NCBI GenBank assembly: GCA_004151065.3
Contig: NWUY0304237454.1
Coordinates: 1 to 31,047 of the forward strand
Length of the DNA stretch: 31,047 nucleotides
Source of the DNA: Larix sibirica
Taxonomy: Eukaryota; Streptophyta; Pinopsida; Pinales; Pinaceae
Direction of reading: 5' to 3'
Of the stretch, positions 9,638-19,202 are shown in pieces. Under the pieces are notes generated by a model. The model was not told the origin of the DNA. It made no database searches and saw only the letters and a list, made by a program, of their open reading frames with translations. The position numbers and the translations under genes were made by a program. Each line of letters opens with the position of its first letter. Within the stretch, counting starts at the first letter, position 1.

Positions 9638-12600
9638 TAATTTATGTCGTTGGAATTTGCTGAGAACGTAAACCCCATATTTCCTACTCATCATTTTATA
9701 AAGCCCAAAAACAAATCCATCTTCATTTGTCTTAAGTTTTGGTGGGCAAGTTAGGGAAATTGAAGCTAAGTCAATTAGGTTTCATTCCGTATGTCCACTA
9801 TTAATAGTTGCAAGTAAGTGCCACCTCTGCTAGCAATAATAAAAAACAAAATAAAACTCCCAATATTGCCGATACACACAGCCAGCAGCCTGAACGGACG
9901 GCGAGTCATCCCCGTCCCGCGCGATATTGAAGTGAACCAACTATTCTTCTACTCCTAAGAAGATTAGCCTTTGAGAGGAATCGCGCCAAACTAAGCGTAG
10001 CAATTAGAGTCGAGTAAAATAGTTTTCCGCGTCGTAACGTTCAGTGTTCCGACCAAGGAGGGAGGGTTGGGCGCCCTAAGACCCACACTGTATTAGTTTT
10101 TATTAATCTATTTCCTATATAGCGTTGATATTGAAGGGCGTAGAGGGTATTTGTAAGGATCGAGACCACTTGGGGCTAAAAATAGCCACCTCCATGGGCA
10201 ATGGGAAACGATTTTAGCTCGGTGAGACTACTCTAAGGTCCTCGACGTCAGCAGGCAGGGGGCGAGGGAAACCACCAGCCCCGCCCAAAGTATTATGGTT
10301 ACTACCGGAGACTCTCCTCACCGAAGAGAGACCCCCCATACCCCCATACCCGAAGGGATAGATTCAGACCAAAGGGATTGGTCCTACCCCGACTCCACCA
10401 CACAGCTCCTCTTAACCACTAACCACTAAAGGGCACCAACATGATTGTTCCTCTCCCGTTGGTCACTTACTCACCAACATGCATGAATGACGCCTAAAGG
10501 GATTGTTCCTAACCAGCATGACGCCACTAACCACTAAATAGGAAGTTTAGTGGGAGCGCTACAAAGAGCATAGAGCCTATCTATCATAGACGACTATATG
10601 CCACTTATTAAAAAAACCAAAAGCCTTACTGGACTGGCTTGGCTGGCTTTTCTAAAATATACCTACTTATCAATTATAAGTCAAGATTATCCCTTTCCCT
10701 TTGCCTCGCGCTATTATTTATTATTTCTTTTGAACAGAAATCAAACGAAGAACCACAGATCAATGGCATAATAAATTATTGAGACACTTATGATGTCTTC
10801 AGGCTGCCCGCCTGGGACATCACAATCCCCAAGTAAACCAGCAGGAAGAGCAGCAGGATCAACTGCGGAATGAACTAATTATACCGCACAATGACGATCC
10901 CAACCAGCCAGTTTTTCTCCATCAAGTGATCTGGTAGGTGGGAGTCTAGTCAAAAAAAAAGTATAAGGGTGGGTTGGAGGAGGTAACAGTGAAATAAAGG
11001 CAAGATAGGGTAAAGATGAATAGGAGAAGAGTGCCTGCCTTGTCTACCTACCTCCAATTTGTCATAAAGTGTTAATGAACGCCCGTACAACGATGCTCTA
11101 TCTTATTCATGTGAAGCCCTTCCATTTAATGGCAGAGAAGAGAGGTTGGATGGACGGACTTCAGACAGCGTTGCTAGGATATGTACAGTTTGGATCACAC
11201 TTGCCTTTATAAATCTCTTAGGAAGGAAAGGAGGGCACTCTATCTGACTATGAAACCTTTCACCTAAAAATGGTCGGGTTGCTAGGTGAGTTAGAGGAGT
11301 TGGGATGTTTGGACAAACTGCGATGGTTCTTATGGAGGGAAGGAAGGGAAGGGGCAATCAAAGGTAAAGAGCTCTTTATCCGACTACCACTTCCCGGGGA
11401 TTATACAATTCCTCCAGCAAGTGTTGTGTAACGCCCGTGCAACAATGCTCTAAGTTCAGCAGGTAATGGATCTGATCTCTATCTAAAGGTTAATTAATAC
11501 GTACTGTAAACCAGGTGGTTTGAGTTGGTAGCAGTAGAGAAGACTAAAGTCAATCGTTCTGGGAAAAGGTAATACAACTGGTCGGTCTAAGTGCTGTACC
11601 AAGTGAGCATATTAAAGCAAGTGTTATTCCTGTGAATGCTTGGAAGGCGGTGTAAAAGCTCTAAGTTCAAATCTGTGAGCCAGGCCAGGTATGTAGGTAC
11701 TACGGGTTGTGGGTATAGGTAAACTACGAAGAAAGAACTCATGGTGTAGGCTGATGGTAATAGCAATGTTCCAAGTGCCGACCCCCATGGAATCTAATAA
11801 GTTAAGGCAGTAGTTCCTCAATCCAAGCAGTTCATGACATTAAAGGATCCAAGACTTGCAGTAGGTCCAACTGAAAGTAATTCATAAAGGTAGGCTGACC
11901 AAAGGTAAGACAACTCCACTTAAGTATTTCCCAAGAGTATTCCCCAAGTTGGTAGGTAAGATATAATAAGTCTGGCATTAATAAAAAGAAAGGTAAGTTC
12001 TGACAATGCAACTACAGGTGGTTCCTTTCCTGTGTCACCCACTTCCATTCATCCAATCCAGTAAGCTTCTAAAGTTCATAGCAAAGCTGTAAGTGCGAAA
12101 GCCCTCCCTTCCAATAAATATCCGTCCGCGTACCAGGATGACAAACCCGATATAAGCATACCGAACCTGATCACAGCAGCTGTAGAACTTGGTTACACGA
12201 TACAATGATTACACAATAGGCTACTCCGCATATAACACTTATTGCCAGGAGAGAGGGAGGTACGTGACACTCGTAGCCCTAGGAGAGCCTGGAGTATTTG
12301 TCCCCTTTCAATATTTACAATACCCTTTACATCTTCCCCAATCCCATTTCATTTATCCCCTTTACATATTTCCCTACCTTTCAATACTGATATGGAACGA
12401 TGAGGTAGGTGTTACCAATGAGGGTTGGTTACTGATAGAGGTGCTTATAATTAGGTTACACAATACTAAAGGACACAATTGAGGTTACACATTTATATTA
12501 CATGTTGAGTACATTGAATGAATGACAAAAATTGTTTTTATTACTGATGAGTATTCTGAATGAGGATGGCCGTAAGGAGTGGCCAGGGGGAATAGGAGTA

Positions 12601-13999
12601 TTGACGAAAACGCGGTACCCGCAGACAAGATGATGACACAATGAGGTTAGATGCTTGACGTACGATTCTTTTTCTACGATGCATGGCGACCAACAGTCCG
12701 TTTACCCATAGCCCCATGTTATTACAGCGAAGTTATATAGTTCACTTCAGCCCACCAGTAAAATATACCTGCTCTTGATTGCTTACGAACTTACGGAAAC
12801 AAGAATAGGTTTGTTTCAATCTCAAGGCCACAGTACCACCTACTTACTGGGAGAATAGCCGCCAAGTGAAAAGCCTATCATTGTCCGGTCATTGCTAGGC
12901 TGGAATACCCCGTCTGATACCTTGGATGGGATCCTTCTTATATGGGCTTGGTTACTTGGGGACTAAGACCAGAAACAGAATAAACATAAGAGCCGGCCGG
13001 TAAGAGATTCATTACTTGCTCAGGTTTTACGAGGGGATTTGAATAGGCCTTACTTATAAATGAAAATAGGACCTTATTTTACTTATGGGGTGAGGGGGGG
13101 CATAGCAGAAAAATAGAAGTGGTCATACCGGGCAGTTCCAGGTTCCAATAAATAGATAAAGAAATATATAGTATGAATTGAAAATAAATAACTATATGGA
13201 TAGATCCACACCTGCGGGAATGAATGTGTAAACACCCTTTCAATCTGCATGCACTCGTTAGTTACTGCCTGTACCAGACTCACTATCCAGAAGGTATGAA
13301 TCCACATTCGTTCTTTCCATTGCCAGAAGTAAAAAAACATATGTTGTTATAAATATAATGGTTAGGTGTTTAGGGTATATTATATTGAGGTTATATATTG
13401 AGTTACAACAGCTTTTTATATATTTATATCTTTTCTCTCTATGCCTGGCCTGCCCTTCTTGATTGATACCCGCCGAAAAGCTAGCTTGGTGGAAAGAACG
13501 CTTTGCTCAGAGAACCGTAGATATATGATGCCACCATAGAGACGTTTTAACAATTTCAAAGATATTTATATAATTTTACACTTGCCATGAACAAAAGAGA
13601 GAATAATCTCTTACACATATATATGTAGCCATATCTACCTGTCCACCATTGGTCCCTACGTATCTCTATGATCTATCACCATGGAGAATGCCATGCTTGC
13701 TATGGCAGGTTGAACTCCTTGGATAAAGAAGTGCTTGCCTACCTAGTAGACAAAGCCCCCCAGAAGAGGCAAGTCCAGGGGTAACAAGCGCAAGGGTACT
13801 ACCTACCGTAAGAACCCGAGTCAGTAAGTGCAGGTAATTAGTTTAATATGTTATATTGGCATCAAGACGTTGCTCTCCTAGTAATGAATGCTCCTATAAT
13901 ATAGTTTCACTGGGGCCTATTTGAACTGGGCTGGGACGACTCTCTGTAGGCTCCTCCTATACCACCTAAAATAGTTGATACCGGGAAGCTAAAGAAAGG
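9638..13999. other. Long intergenic stretch, no recognisable gene
   Basis: Over 4 kb without a gene I can name. Visible repeats: AACCACTAACCACTAAA near 10414 with a similar copy near 10526; the AACGCCCGT-type pair at 11078 and 11429; SKPA-like DNA at about 10833; and AAAGTTC or TAAGTTC words scattered over 11440-12100. The open frames at 11103-11357 (-), 12189-12482 (+) and 13083-13340 (-) show no family features. The last is hydrophobic and aromatic; the 12189 frame begins with TTG. Confidence 0.5.
11078..11452 (+). repeat. Pair of 23-base near-identical direct repeats
   Basis: 11078-11100 and 11430-11452 share AACGCCCGT(A/G)CAAC(G/A)ATGCTCTA, with two differences in 23 bases, and lie about 350 bases apart. 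The DNA between them does not look like a transposon and holds no recognisable gene. Confidence 0.75.
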
Positions 14000-14360
14000 G
14001 GTCTACAAGGCTGCGAGGATTCCCAGCAAGGCCGTGCTAGGCCGCGAGGATAAATAGTGATTTATTCTTTCTTTATAGCTGACTCTCCTGGTTCCAGATT
14101 GATGGAGGGAAATGCGATAAAGCAGGTTACATATGGCAGGTTACATATGGCGCGATAACCCTGGTGCCAGATGAGGAGGGGCGCTACAAGAAGGATGCGA
14201 GGATCAATAAGCGAGGTTCATAGGGCAGGTTACATAAGCAGGTGCAATATGCGAGGTTCAATACGGCTGGTTCAATATGGCTGGTTCAATATGGCGGCGC
14301 TATAAGCGAGGTGCTAAAGCGAGGGTCGTCAATAAAGCAGGGTCGATCTTCAGGTTTAGA
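14000..14360 (+). repeat. Array of 13-14-bp units, consensus near GCGAGGTTCAATAT
   Basis: Between about 14225 and 14318 the units follow head to tail: GCAGGTTACATAA, GCAGGTGCAATAT, GCGAGGTTCAATAC, GGCTGGTTCAATAT twice (14265-14278, 14279-14292), GGCGGCGCTATAA and GCGAGGTGCTAAA. Another perfect pair, GCAGGTTACATATG, lies at 14122-14135 and 14136-14149. Upstream, less regular members reach about 14000. Parts match the arrays at 5820-6050 and 6280-6580 in opposite orientation. The short frames that cross it (14242-14427, 14277-14516) are by-products of the repeat. Confidence 0.85.
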
Positions 14361-15183
14361 CCTGGAGTTAGTCTGTCGAGTTACAATAAAGCTTCACTAT
14401 ATGTCAGATACGTTACACACAATTTAGCTTCATATACGAAGATATACATTCTCTGTTCGAAATATAGTTATAAATATTCCGTATATAGTACAGGCGCGCT
14501 ACGCATGATGGTTTAAAAAGAATATAATATTATCTATGATATTATACCAAGTTAACTTCTGCTCTTTATCTAACCCGGGCATCCTGACACAAAAAAATTT
14601 ATAGTTATAAAACTAAACCCTATTAAGTTCTGTTAATTAGGGTCTTGGGTAGGAAGAAGTTCTTTTAATTAGATAATTTATTGGGCCTATCCATAGATCT
14701 CTTCTCTCTTTTTAAGAAGGAAAACCCCCATATCGCTTAAACTCGTTACTCTCAAAAAAGGAAAGGGATCAGTCCATCGTTACAAATACCACATCAACGG
14801 ATGCCAAGTGAGATATGTGCCCAAGCCCAGAAGCCTTTGAAGAAGTCGAAAGGCACTGAACTGCGATGGTTTCTTAGAGGGGAAAATCTTTCTTAGAAGC
14901 CCAAGATGTAAAGCTTTTCAAAATATGGGAAAACCGCAAATATCACACCTTGCTCCCTCCTCGTCCTAAAACTCCAACTCCTAATTGATCGGTTTCCTCT
15001 TTGGGAAATACTCCTAAAACTCCTAAAAGGTGATCTAGGGAGAACAGGTATATATCTTAAGGTGTGTGAGTTTATAAAGGCAAGGGAAGGTAGGGGTTTT
15101 TAATAGCATGCCGTACCTTACTGATCTTCCTGGCTAAAGGCAATAGGTTGTTGGGGCATCCATCCCATCCAGCATTAGAATGG
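14361..15183. other. Intergenic stretch, no recognisable gene
   Basis: AT-rich at 14430-14640, with an imperfect inverted repeat around 14521-14546 (ATAATATTATCTATGATATTAT). No coding or RNA gene could be supported. Confidence 0.45.
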
Positions 15184-15585
15184 TTAAAAAGGGAAAACTC
15201 TATGGGCTACTCGACCATCCAGCAAACCATGTCTCTGAAGTTCTGGCTGTTGATAATATCTCCGGGGCAGTTCCACGATCTCAGCTGAAGTTCCGAGGAG
15301 AGGATCTATCTCTTCTAAAGTTCTGGGAGTATTTACTAAAGTGAAATAGTAAGAAAGTTGCCACGCTAGGTCGCACAAGCATTCATCCATTAGGCTGAGG
15401 TTATAGAAATGGTGTATAAGTGCCCCATTCATCCCATCTTGAAACAGGCGCACCCGGTTTGAAGGGTGGGGCGCTAAAGAATCTAAATACAAAAGTTGAG
15501 GTGCGGAGCGAGAGTCCCATCTGAAAAAGTTACAAGGGGCACCAAGTTCGTTGGGAAGGAAGGAATTTATAAAAATCCTAGTCAT
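15184..15585 (-). CDS. 133-codon ATG-initiated open frame, unknown
   Basis: This frame starts with ATG (MTRIFINSFLPNELGAPCNF) and runs uninterrupted to a stop at 15184. Its composition is balanced and protein-like, with charged and hydrophobic residues mixed and a segment SLMDECLCDLAWQLSYYF at about residues 63-80. There is no obvious signal peptide, membrane segment or metal-binding motif. I do not recognise a family. The DNA contains several GAAGTTC(T/C)G words, so a repeat origin for part of it is possible. Among the unidentified frames in the window this is the one most worth testing for conservation and transcription. Confidence 0.35.
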   Translation of the reverse strand: MTRIFINSFLPNELGAPCNFFRWDSRSAPQLLYLDSLAPHPSNRVRLFQDGMNGALIHHFYNLSLMDECLCDLAWQLSYYFTLVNTPRTLEEIDPLLGTSAEIVELPRRYYQQPELQRHGLLDGRVAHRVFPF

Positions 15586-16169
15586 AAGAAAGAATTGTTA
15601 TCAAGAATAGTCCCGTCCCATCCGTCCGTCGCATATTCAATTTCATATATGTGAGAGGCAGTGATTCGGACACTTTATGTATATGATTATGACCCTACCC
15701 TTTTCGCAGTTAAACAGCTCTGTTGGTGTATAGTGTGGGTGGGATCATTGGAACTGCTTTATTCACTTTTAGTAAACTAAAGCCAGACGATCTTGGAAAG
15801 GCTAGCTTTAGTGGGTTAGCACTTTTGGACCTTTCATATTACCTTTATAAGCCTACACGATTAATGTGAGTTTTACTTACCCTGCCTGTCTTGGATTGTT
15901 TTCACTGCTTTTTCTTTTTCAAATACTGCATCACCTAACCTTCGTGAATGGAGTGATCCCTTAACAATCCACTTGCTTAAATAATTGTACTTGGGAACCA
16001 TTACCACTATTGCTTGCGCACCGCTACGTCCCTGTCTACCTTGCCTGAACTTAGGTTTATCTGATCTATAAACTCATCTTTATTAACCTCTATTGTATTT
16101 GTTATTATGTCCCAACTGAGTTTCTTGTACGAGCGTTAAAACTAGTAAAGGGTAGCTTCAGGACCAGGT
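15586..16169. other. Intergenic stretch, no recognisable gene
   Basis: I see no repeat array, RNA gene or recognisable coding fragment here. Confidence 0.4.
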
Positions 16170-16640
16170 GGTGAAGTCATTGATGGTGACGTATATAGAG
16201 AAAATCCAACACCAGTTTCAGTATAACTAGCCTAAGTGGTTTATCCAGTTGACCAAGAAGCAAGAGAAGCAAAGCCATAAGCTAGGGCAGAGGTGGTGGG
16301 GGTATCTAAGTAAGCCTAGCCCGTAGCGTAGTCAGAAGCACGAGTCACATCATTAGTAGATACAGTTGTTGATCTATCACCGCGTGAGAAGCATATCCTG
16401 TTACAGGTGAAGATCCAGATCGAGTGCTTGAAGCAGATCCAGTGGATCTAGCTTCTGTACCGCCACTATCAATAGCTTATCCATCACCATCTTGTCCAAC
16501 AGGTCAATAGCCAGTAGTGGCACTATTGGTTTATTCAGTTGATTCAACCAATGAAGCATACGTTGATCCAGCAACTTACCCACTACCCTGATCCAGCCAA
16601 TGATTCAGTAGAGGGGAAATGCGCATATCTGTTATTATAC
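16170..16640 (+). repeat. Ala/Pro/Val/Asp-rich coding-like repeat, copy 1
   Basis: In one main plus-strand frame, with stops and at least one shift, the DNA reads VYPVDQEAREA, AYPVTGEDPDRVLEADPVDL, LVYSVDSTNEAYVDPATYP and DSVEGKCAY. The repeated theme is (A/V)Y(P/S)VD followed by acidic and alanine residues. Similar words occur at 26875-27330 (PVSDPPVDSVVYFIDS, SYPVD, YPMDPVEV) and at 23255-23326 (AVDSGDSGDLVDSEVGSVEG). The shared GATTCAGTAGAGGGG-type DNA followed by AATGCGCA at about 16602 and 23298 shows true relatedness. No intact frame remains. The parent could be a Pro/Ala-rich repetitive protein or a DNA repeat with three-base periodicity. Confidence 0.55.
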
Positions 16641-16799
16641 GATGCATTCATAAATCAATTTACCTCAACGATTCACCGATTCCACCACCTTACTTTCATT
16701 TCACTCAACGAAAGGGGAACCATGTATCACCATCGAGCAACCAATCATCAATACAATAACCATCACAACAATAAAGTCAATGGGCAATGAACTAGTAAA

Positions 16800-17285
16800 A
16801 GTGCCAATAAAAATGGAGATAAACACACAAGCATATCCCACCACGTTACATAATCAATCAATTTGGAATCACAAAGATTTTAGACTATACTTGTACACTT
16901 GACTCCTACGCCGACTTAGACTCCATTAGGAACACAAAAGAGCTAAGACTAGCATTAGTTAGATTATATATGATATAAAGACTAGATTTGTTAATTCCAG
17001 TATATTAAACTCTATTAGGATAGGAATTGAAAGGTAGGAATCTTTGCAATATATAAGACTCTCCTTATACTTGACTTAGGATCTATTAGACTCTATTATA
17101 AATATTTTTATAAAAATATTAGTATTATGAGACTTTATTAGTAATTCTATACTACTCTATTAGGAAGGTTATACTCTCTTATTTATATTAGGATTCGAAA
17201 TTGAGGAATATTAGAATAATCTATAAGTTCTATTATATTCTATGAGTAATCCTATAAATCTGAGGTCTAAGTGAATATTCTTTAA
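16800..17285. repeat. AT-rich degenerate ACTCTATTAGGA repeats
   Basis: Words such as ACTCTATTAGGA, GACTCCATTAGGAA, GATCTATTAGACTC and CTCTATTAGGAAGG recur throughout, interspersed with TATA-rich DNA, and 17101-17120 is a perfect palindrome. The tract directly precedes the maturase pseudogene. No gene is visible. Confidence 0.6.
17101..17120. repeat. Perfect 20-bp palindrome
   Basis: AATATTTTTATAAAAATATT is identical to its own reverse complement. All A/T, it could extrude or fold in RNA, but chance is plausible in such AT-rich DNA. Confidence 0.9.
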
Positions 17286-18022
17286 TTGAGTTCCCAAATA
17301 AAACTTAAACCGGGTGATAGATCAAGTCGCAACATAGCTAATCTGATCATATCTTATGAAGAATTAAAGGCCATCCCGGGTTATTTACGTCAGCTTTCGA
17401 TGAAAATAAGACCATTTCCGGAATATACCACCGCCAGCGGAAATTTCCCAGGCTTTGAGACAGGGATCATACCAATTATCACCCATGAAACGGATCTTCA
17501 TCCCTAAGCCAAGATCTGTAGAGAAGAGGCCGCTCACCATCCCGTCCCCCATGGATCGAATCGTCCATCGATCAATTACTTCAGTCCTTGATGAGATCTC
17601 TGATCCCATATTTATTCCTATTTCGTATGGGTTCCGTCATTGGTTAAACACTCATTCTTTATTCCATGACCTAGCTGGACAGAAGTAAAACGAATAGTGC
17701 ATGCAGACGTCAGACATTGCTTTGAGAAAGTGCCTCATCCCTATTAATGGAACAACTGCTGGCAGAACAAATAGAAGACCCTCTCTTCTTGGATCTCATT
17801 CATCGATTCCTAGTGAACCCTATTGAATCAGCAGATGGGACAGACTAGACTAACAAGGAGAAACCCATAGCACAGGGCGCAGTACTTTCTCCAGTCCTAA
17901 ATAACTTACTGTTACATCAATTGGATCTCTTTGCCATTACCTTATCCAAAGACAATAACATATATAATAATTTTATTGTTATTACATCTGGGGGAACAAC
18001 GATGTCGCCACCTGGGTGGTGA
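17286..18022 (+). pseudogene. Group II intron reverse transcriptase/maturase, decayed fragment
   Basis: Successive frames align with the order of a group II intron reverse transcriptase. ISYEELKAIPGYLRQ lies in the first frame, near 17361-17400. MKRIFIPKPRSVEKRPLTIP and DRIVHRSITSVLDEISDPIF then ISYGFR lie in a second frame (about 17480-17640). WTEVKRIVHADVRHCFEKVP lies in a third (17676-17740), where HAD holds the first catalytic Asp. EDPLFLDLIHRFL and AQGAVLSPVLNNLLLHQLDL lie in a fourth (17744-18022), which also contains a TAG at 17846-17848. The usual YADD box is not intact; IYNNFIVIT at about 17957-17985 occupies a comparable place, with Asn where Asp is expected. These enzymes copy intron RNA and assist splicing. 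With three shifts and a stop, this copy cannot be functional as written. About 18160-18200 (RLKMNKLLAPTW) might be a piece of the following maturase domain. No intron domain V could be found next to it. It is not the standard plant matR, to which it looks only distantly related. Confidence 0.85.
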
Positions 18023-19173
18023 ACGCCAAATGCAAAACTTTATATATGACCGCCCAGAGCCAAGATCATTCAAGATAGCGCTATCCTACTCGGAGCAAGA
18101 CTAGTAGCCCCACCCATAATTAGAATGGGGTAATAAAGGTAGAAGTTACCATGGAACGGGTAATTCAAAGACTGAAGATGAATAAGTTGCTTGCTCCCAC
18201 ATGGATGGATACCAAAAGCATGTTGGGAACCGCCGTGATTAACACATATTAGTCATTAGGGAGCCTGAAACAGCTCATGGTAGTCATATGTAGTGTGATC
18301 CTGGGAAAGGATGGCTCCCTCATTCCTGCCTGGCTGGCTCCCGCATCCCCGGTGTAGCAAGCAGCTTTCTCATCCACGGCGTGGCTGACAGTTTTATTTC
18401 ATCTGCAACAGATGCAGTGTCATAAAATGAGGTCAGATCTCATCTGCAACAGGTGTAGTGTGGTTTAGATAATCTGCTTGCTGTAGTAATGAATAAGAGA
18501 TTGGACTACGTTATAAGAAGGTAAAGCCCGAGGCGGGAAAACTAAAGGTCTACGCTTACCCAACAACACCTAGGGAAAGCTCATGAAATTACCTAGTTCA
18601 GAAAGAATAATCTCCATTTGTGATCCCCTATGAGTAGTGGTGGAATTCAGAGAACCCAAAAAAGCAAACCAAACCAACAACCATGGATTCAATGGTTTTT
18701 TTTTAGTCAGGGAGGTGCTAAGGCTATGAAAATGAAAGTTGAAACTTATATACTTTTGAGATGCGCGTATCATATGTGAAAACGTAGAGATGCCGCAATA
18801 AGGTTATTTTATGTTCAGAACCAGCAGAAATGAAAGAAACTTTACTGTGGAGGCTGCTATGGCTGGGGTAGGGGGGGGGTTCTATATATAGCAGAGAGAC
18901 TCTTCTACAGACTAAGGCTTCTATGTATGGGTATGGCTCTAGCACAGCATAAAGCAGAGTGCGTGGATGGATGGCCTCTACAACTCTAGCAGATAGACTG
19001 GGCTCTAAAGACACTACTTATTACTTAGCGGATGGATTATTGTGGACCCACCCAAGGACTCATGCTGAATGGTGGTAATACTCTATGGATCTCCCAAATG
19101 AAGAGCCATTGGAATAGAGAGAGCTAGTGGAATTAGATCCGGGAAGCAACGTGAAGTTGTTTGGTGCACCTTG
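18023..19173. other. Intergenic stretch after the maturase remnant
   Basis: This contains a possible maturase-tail fragment at about 18160-18200, the 41-base repeat at 18399-18461, and simple-sequence runs (eight T near 18697, nine G near 18870). Minus-strand frames at 18570-18773 and 18724-19014 show no family features. Confidence 0.4.
18399..18461 (+). repeat. Imperfect 41-base direct repeat with hairpin
   Basis: TCATCTGCAACAGATGCAGTGT at 18399-18420 recurs with two changes at 18440-18461. The first copy contains CATCTG-CAA-CAGATG, a perfect six-base stem with a three-base loop; the change in the second copy weakens that stem. Confidence 0.8.
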
Positions 19174-19202
19174 CCCTCCCTTTGGTCAAGCAAGCCTTTC
19201 CT
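19174..19202 (+). repeat. 29-bp exact inverted repeat, partner at window end
   Basis: This copy begins CCCTCCCTTTGGTCAAGCAA and is the exact reverse complement of 31019-31047. The match stops at 19203 on one side. On the other side the partner reaches the end of the window, so the true length is unknown. Confidence 0.95.

Noticed and set aside
10800-10930. QVNQQEEQQDQLRNELIIPH-like reading, possible Copia polyprotein linker
   Set aside because: Low-complexity Gln/Glu sequence with no integrase or reverse transcriptase motif on either side.
11640-11700. AAGTTCAAATCT as a tRNA T-loop
   Set aside because: No acceptor stem, anticodon arm or T-stem pairing could be built around it.
13440-13560. 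AGAGAACCGTAG, resembling the GAACCGTA-type end of a group II intron domain V
   Set aside because: The complementary 5' half (GAGCCGT...) and the conserved bulge are absent on both strands.
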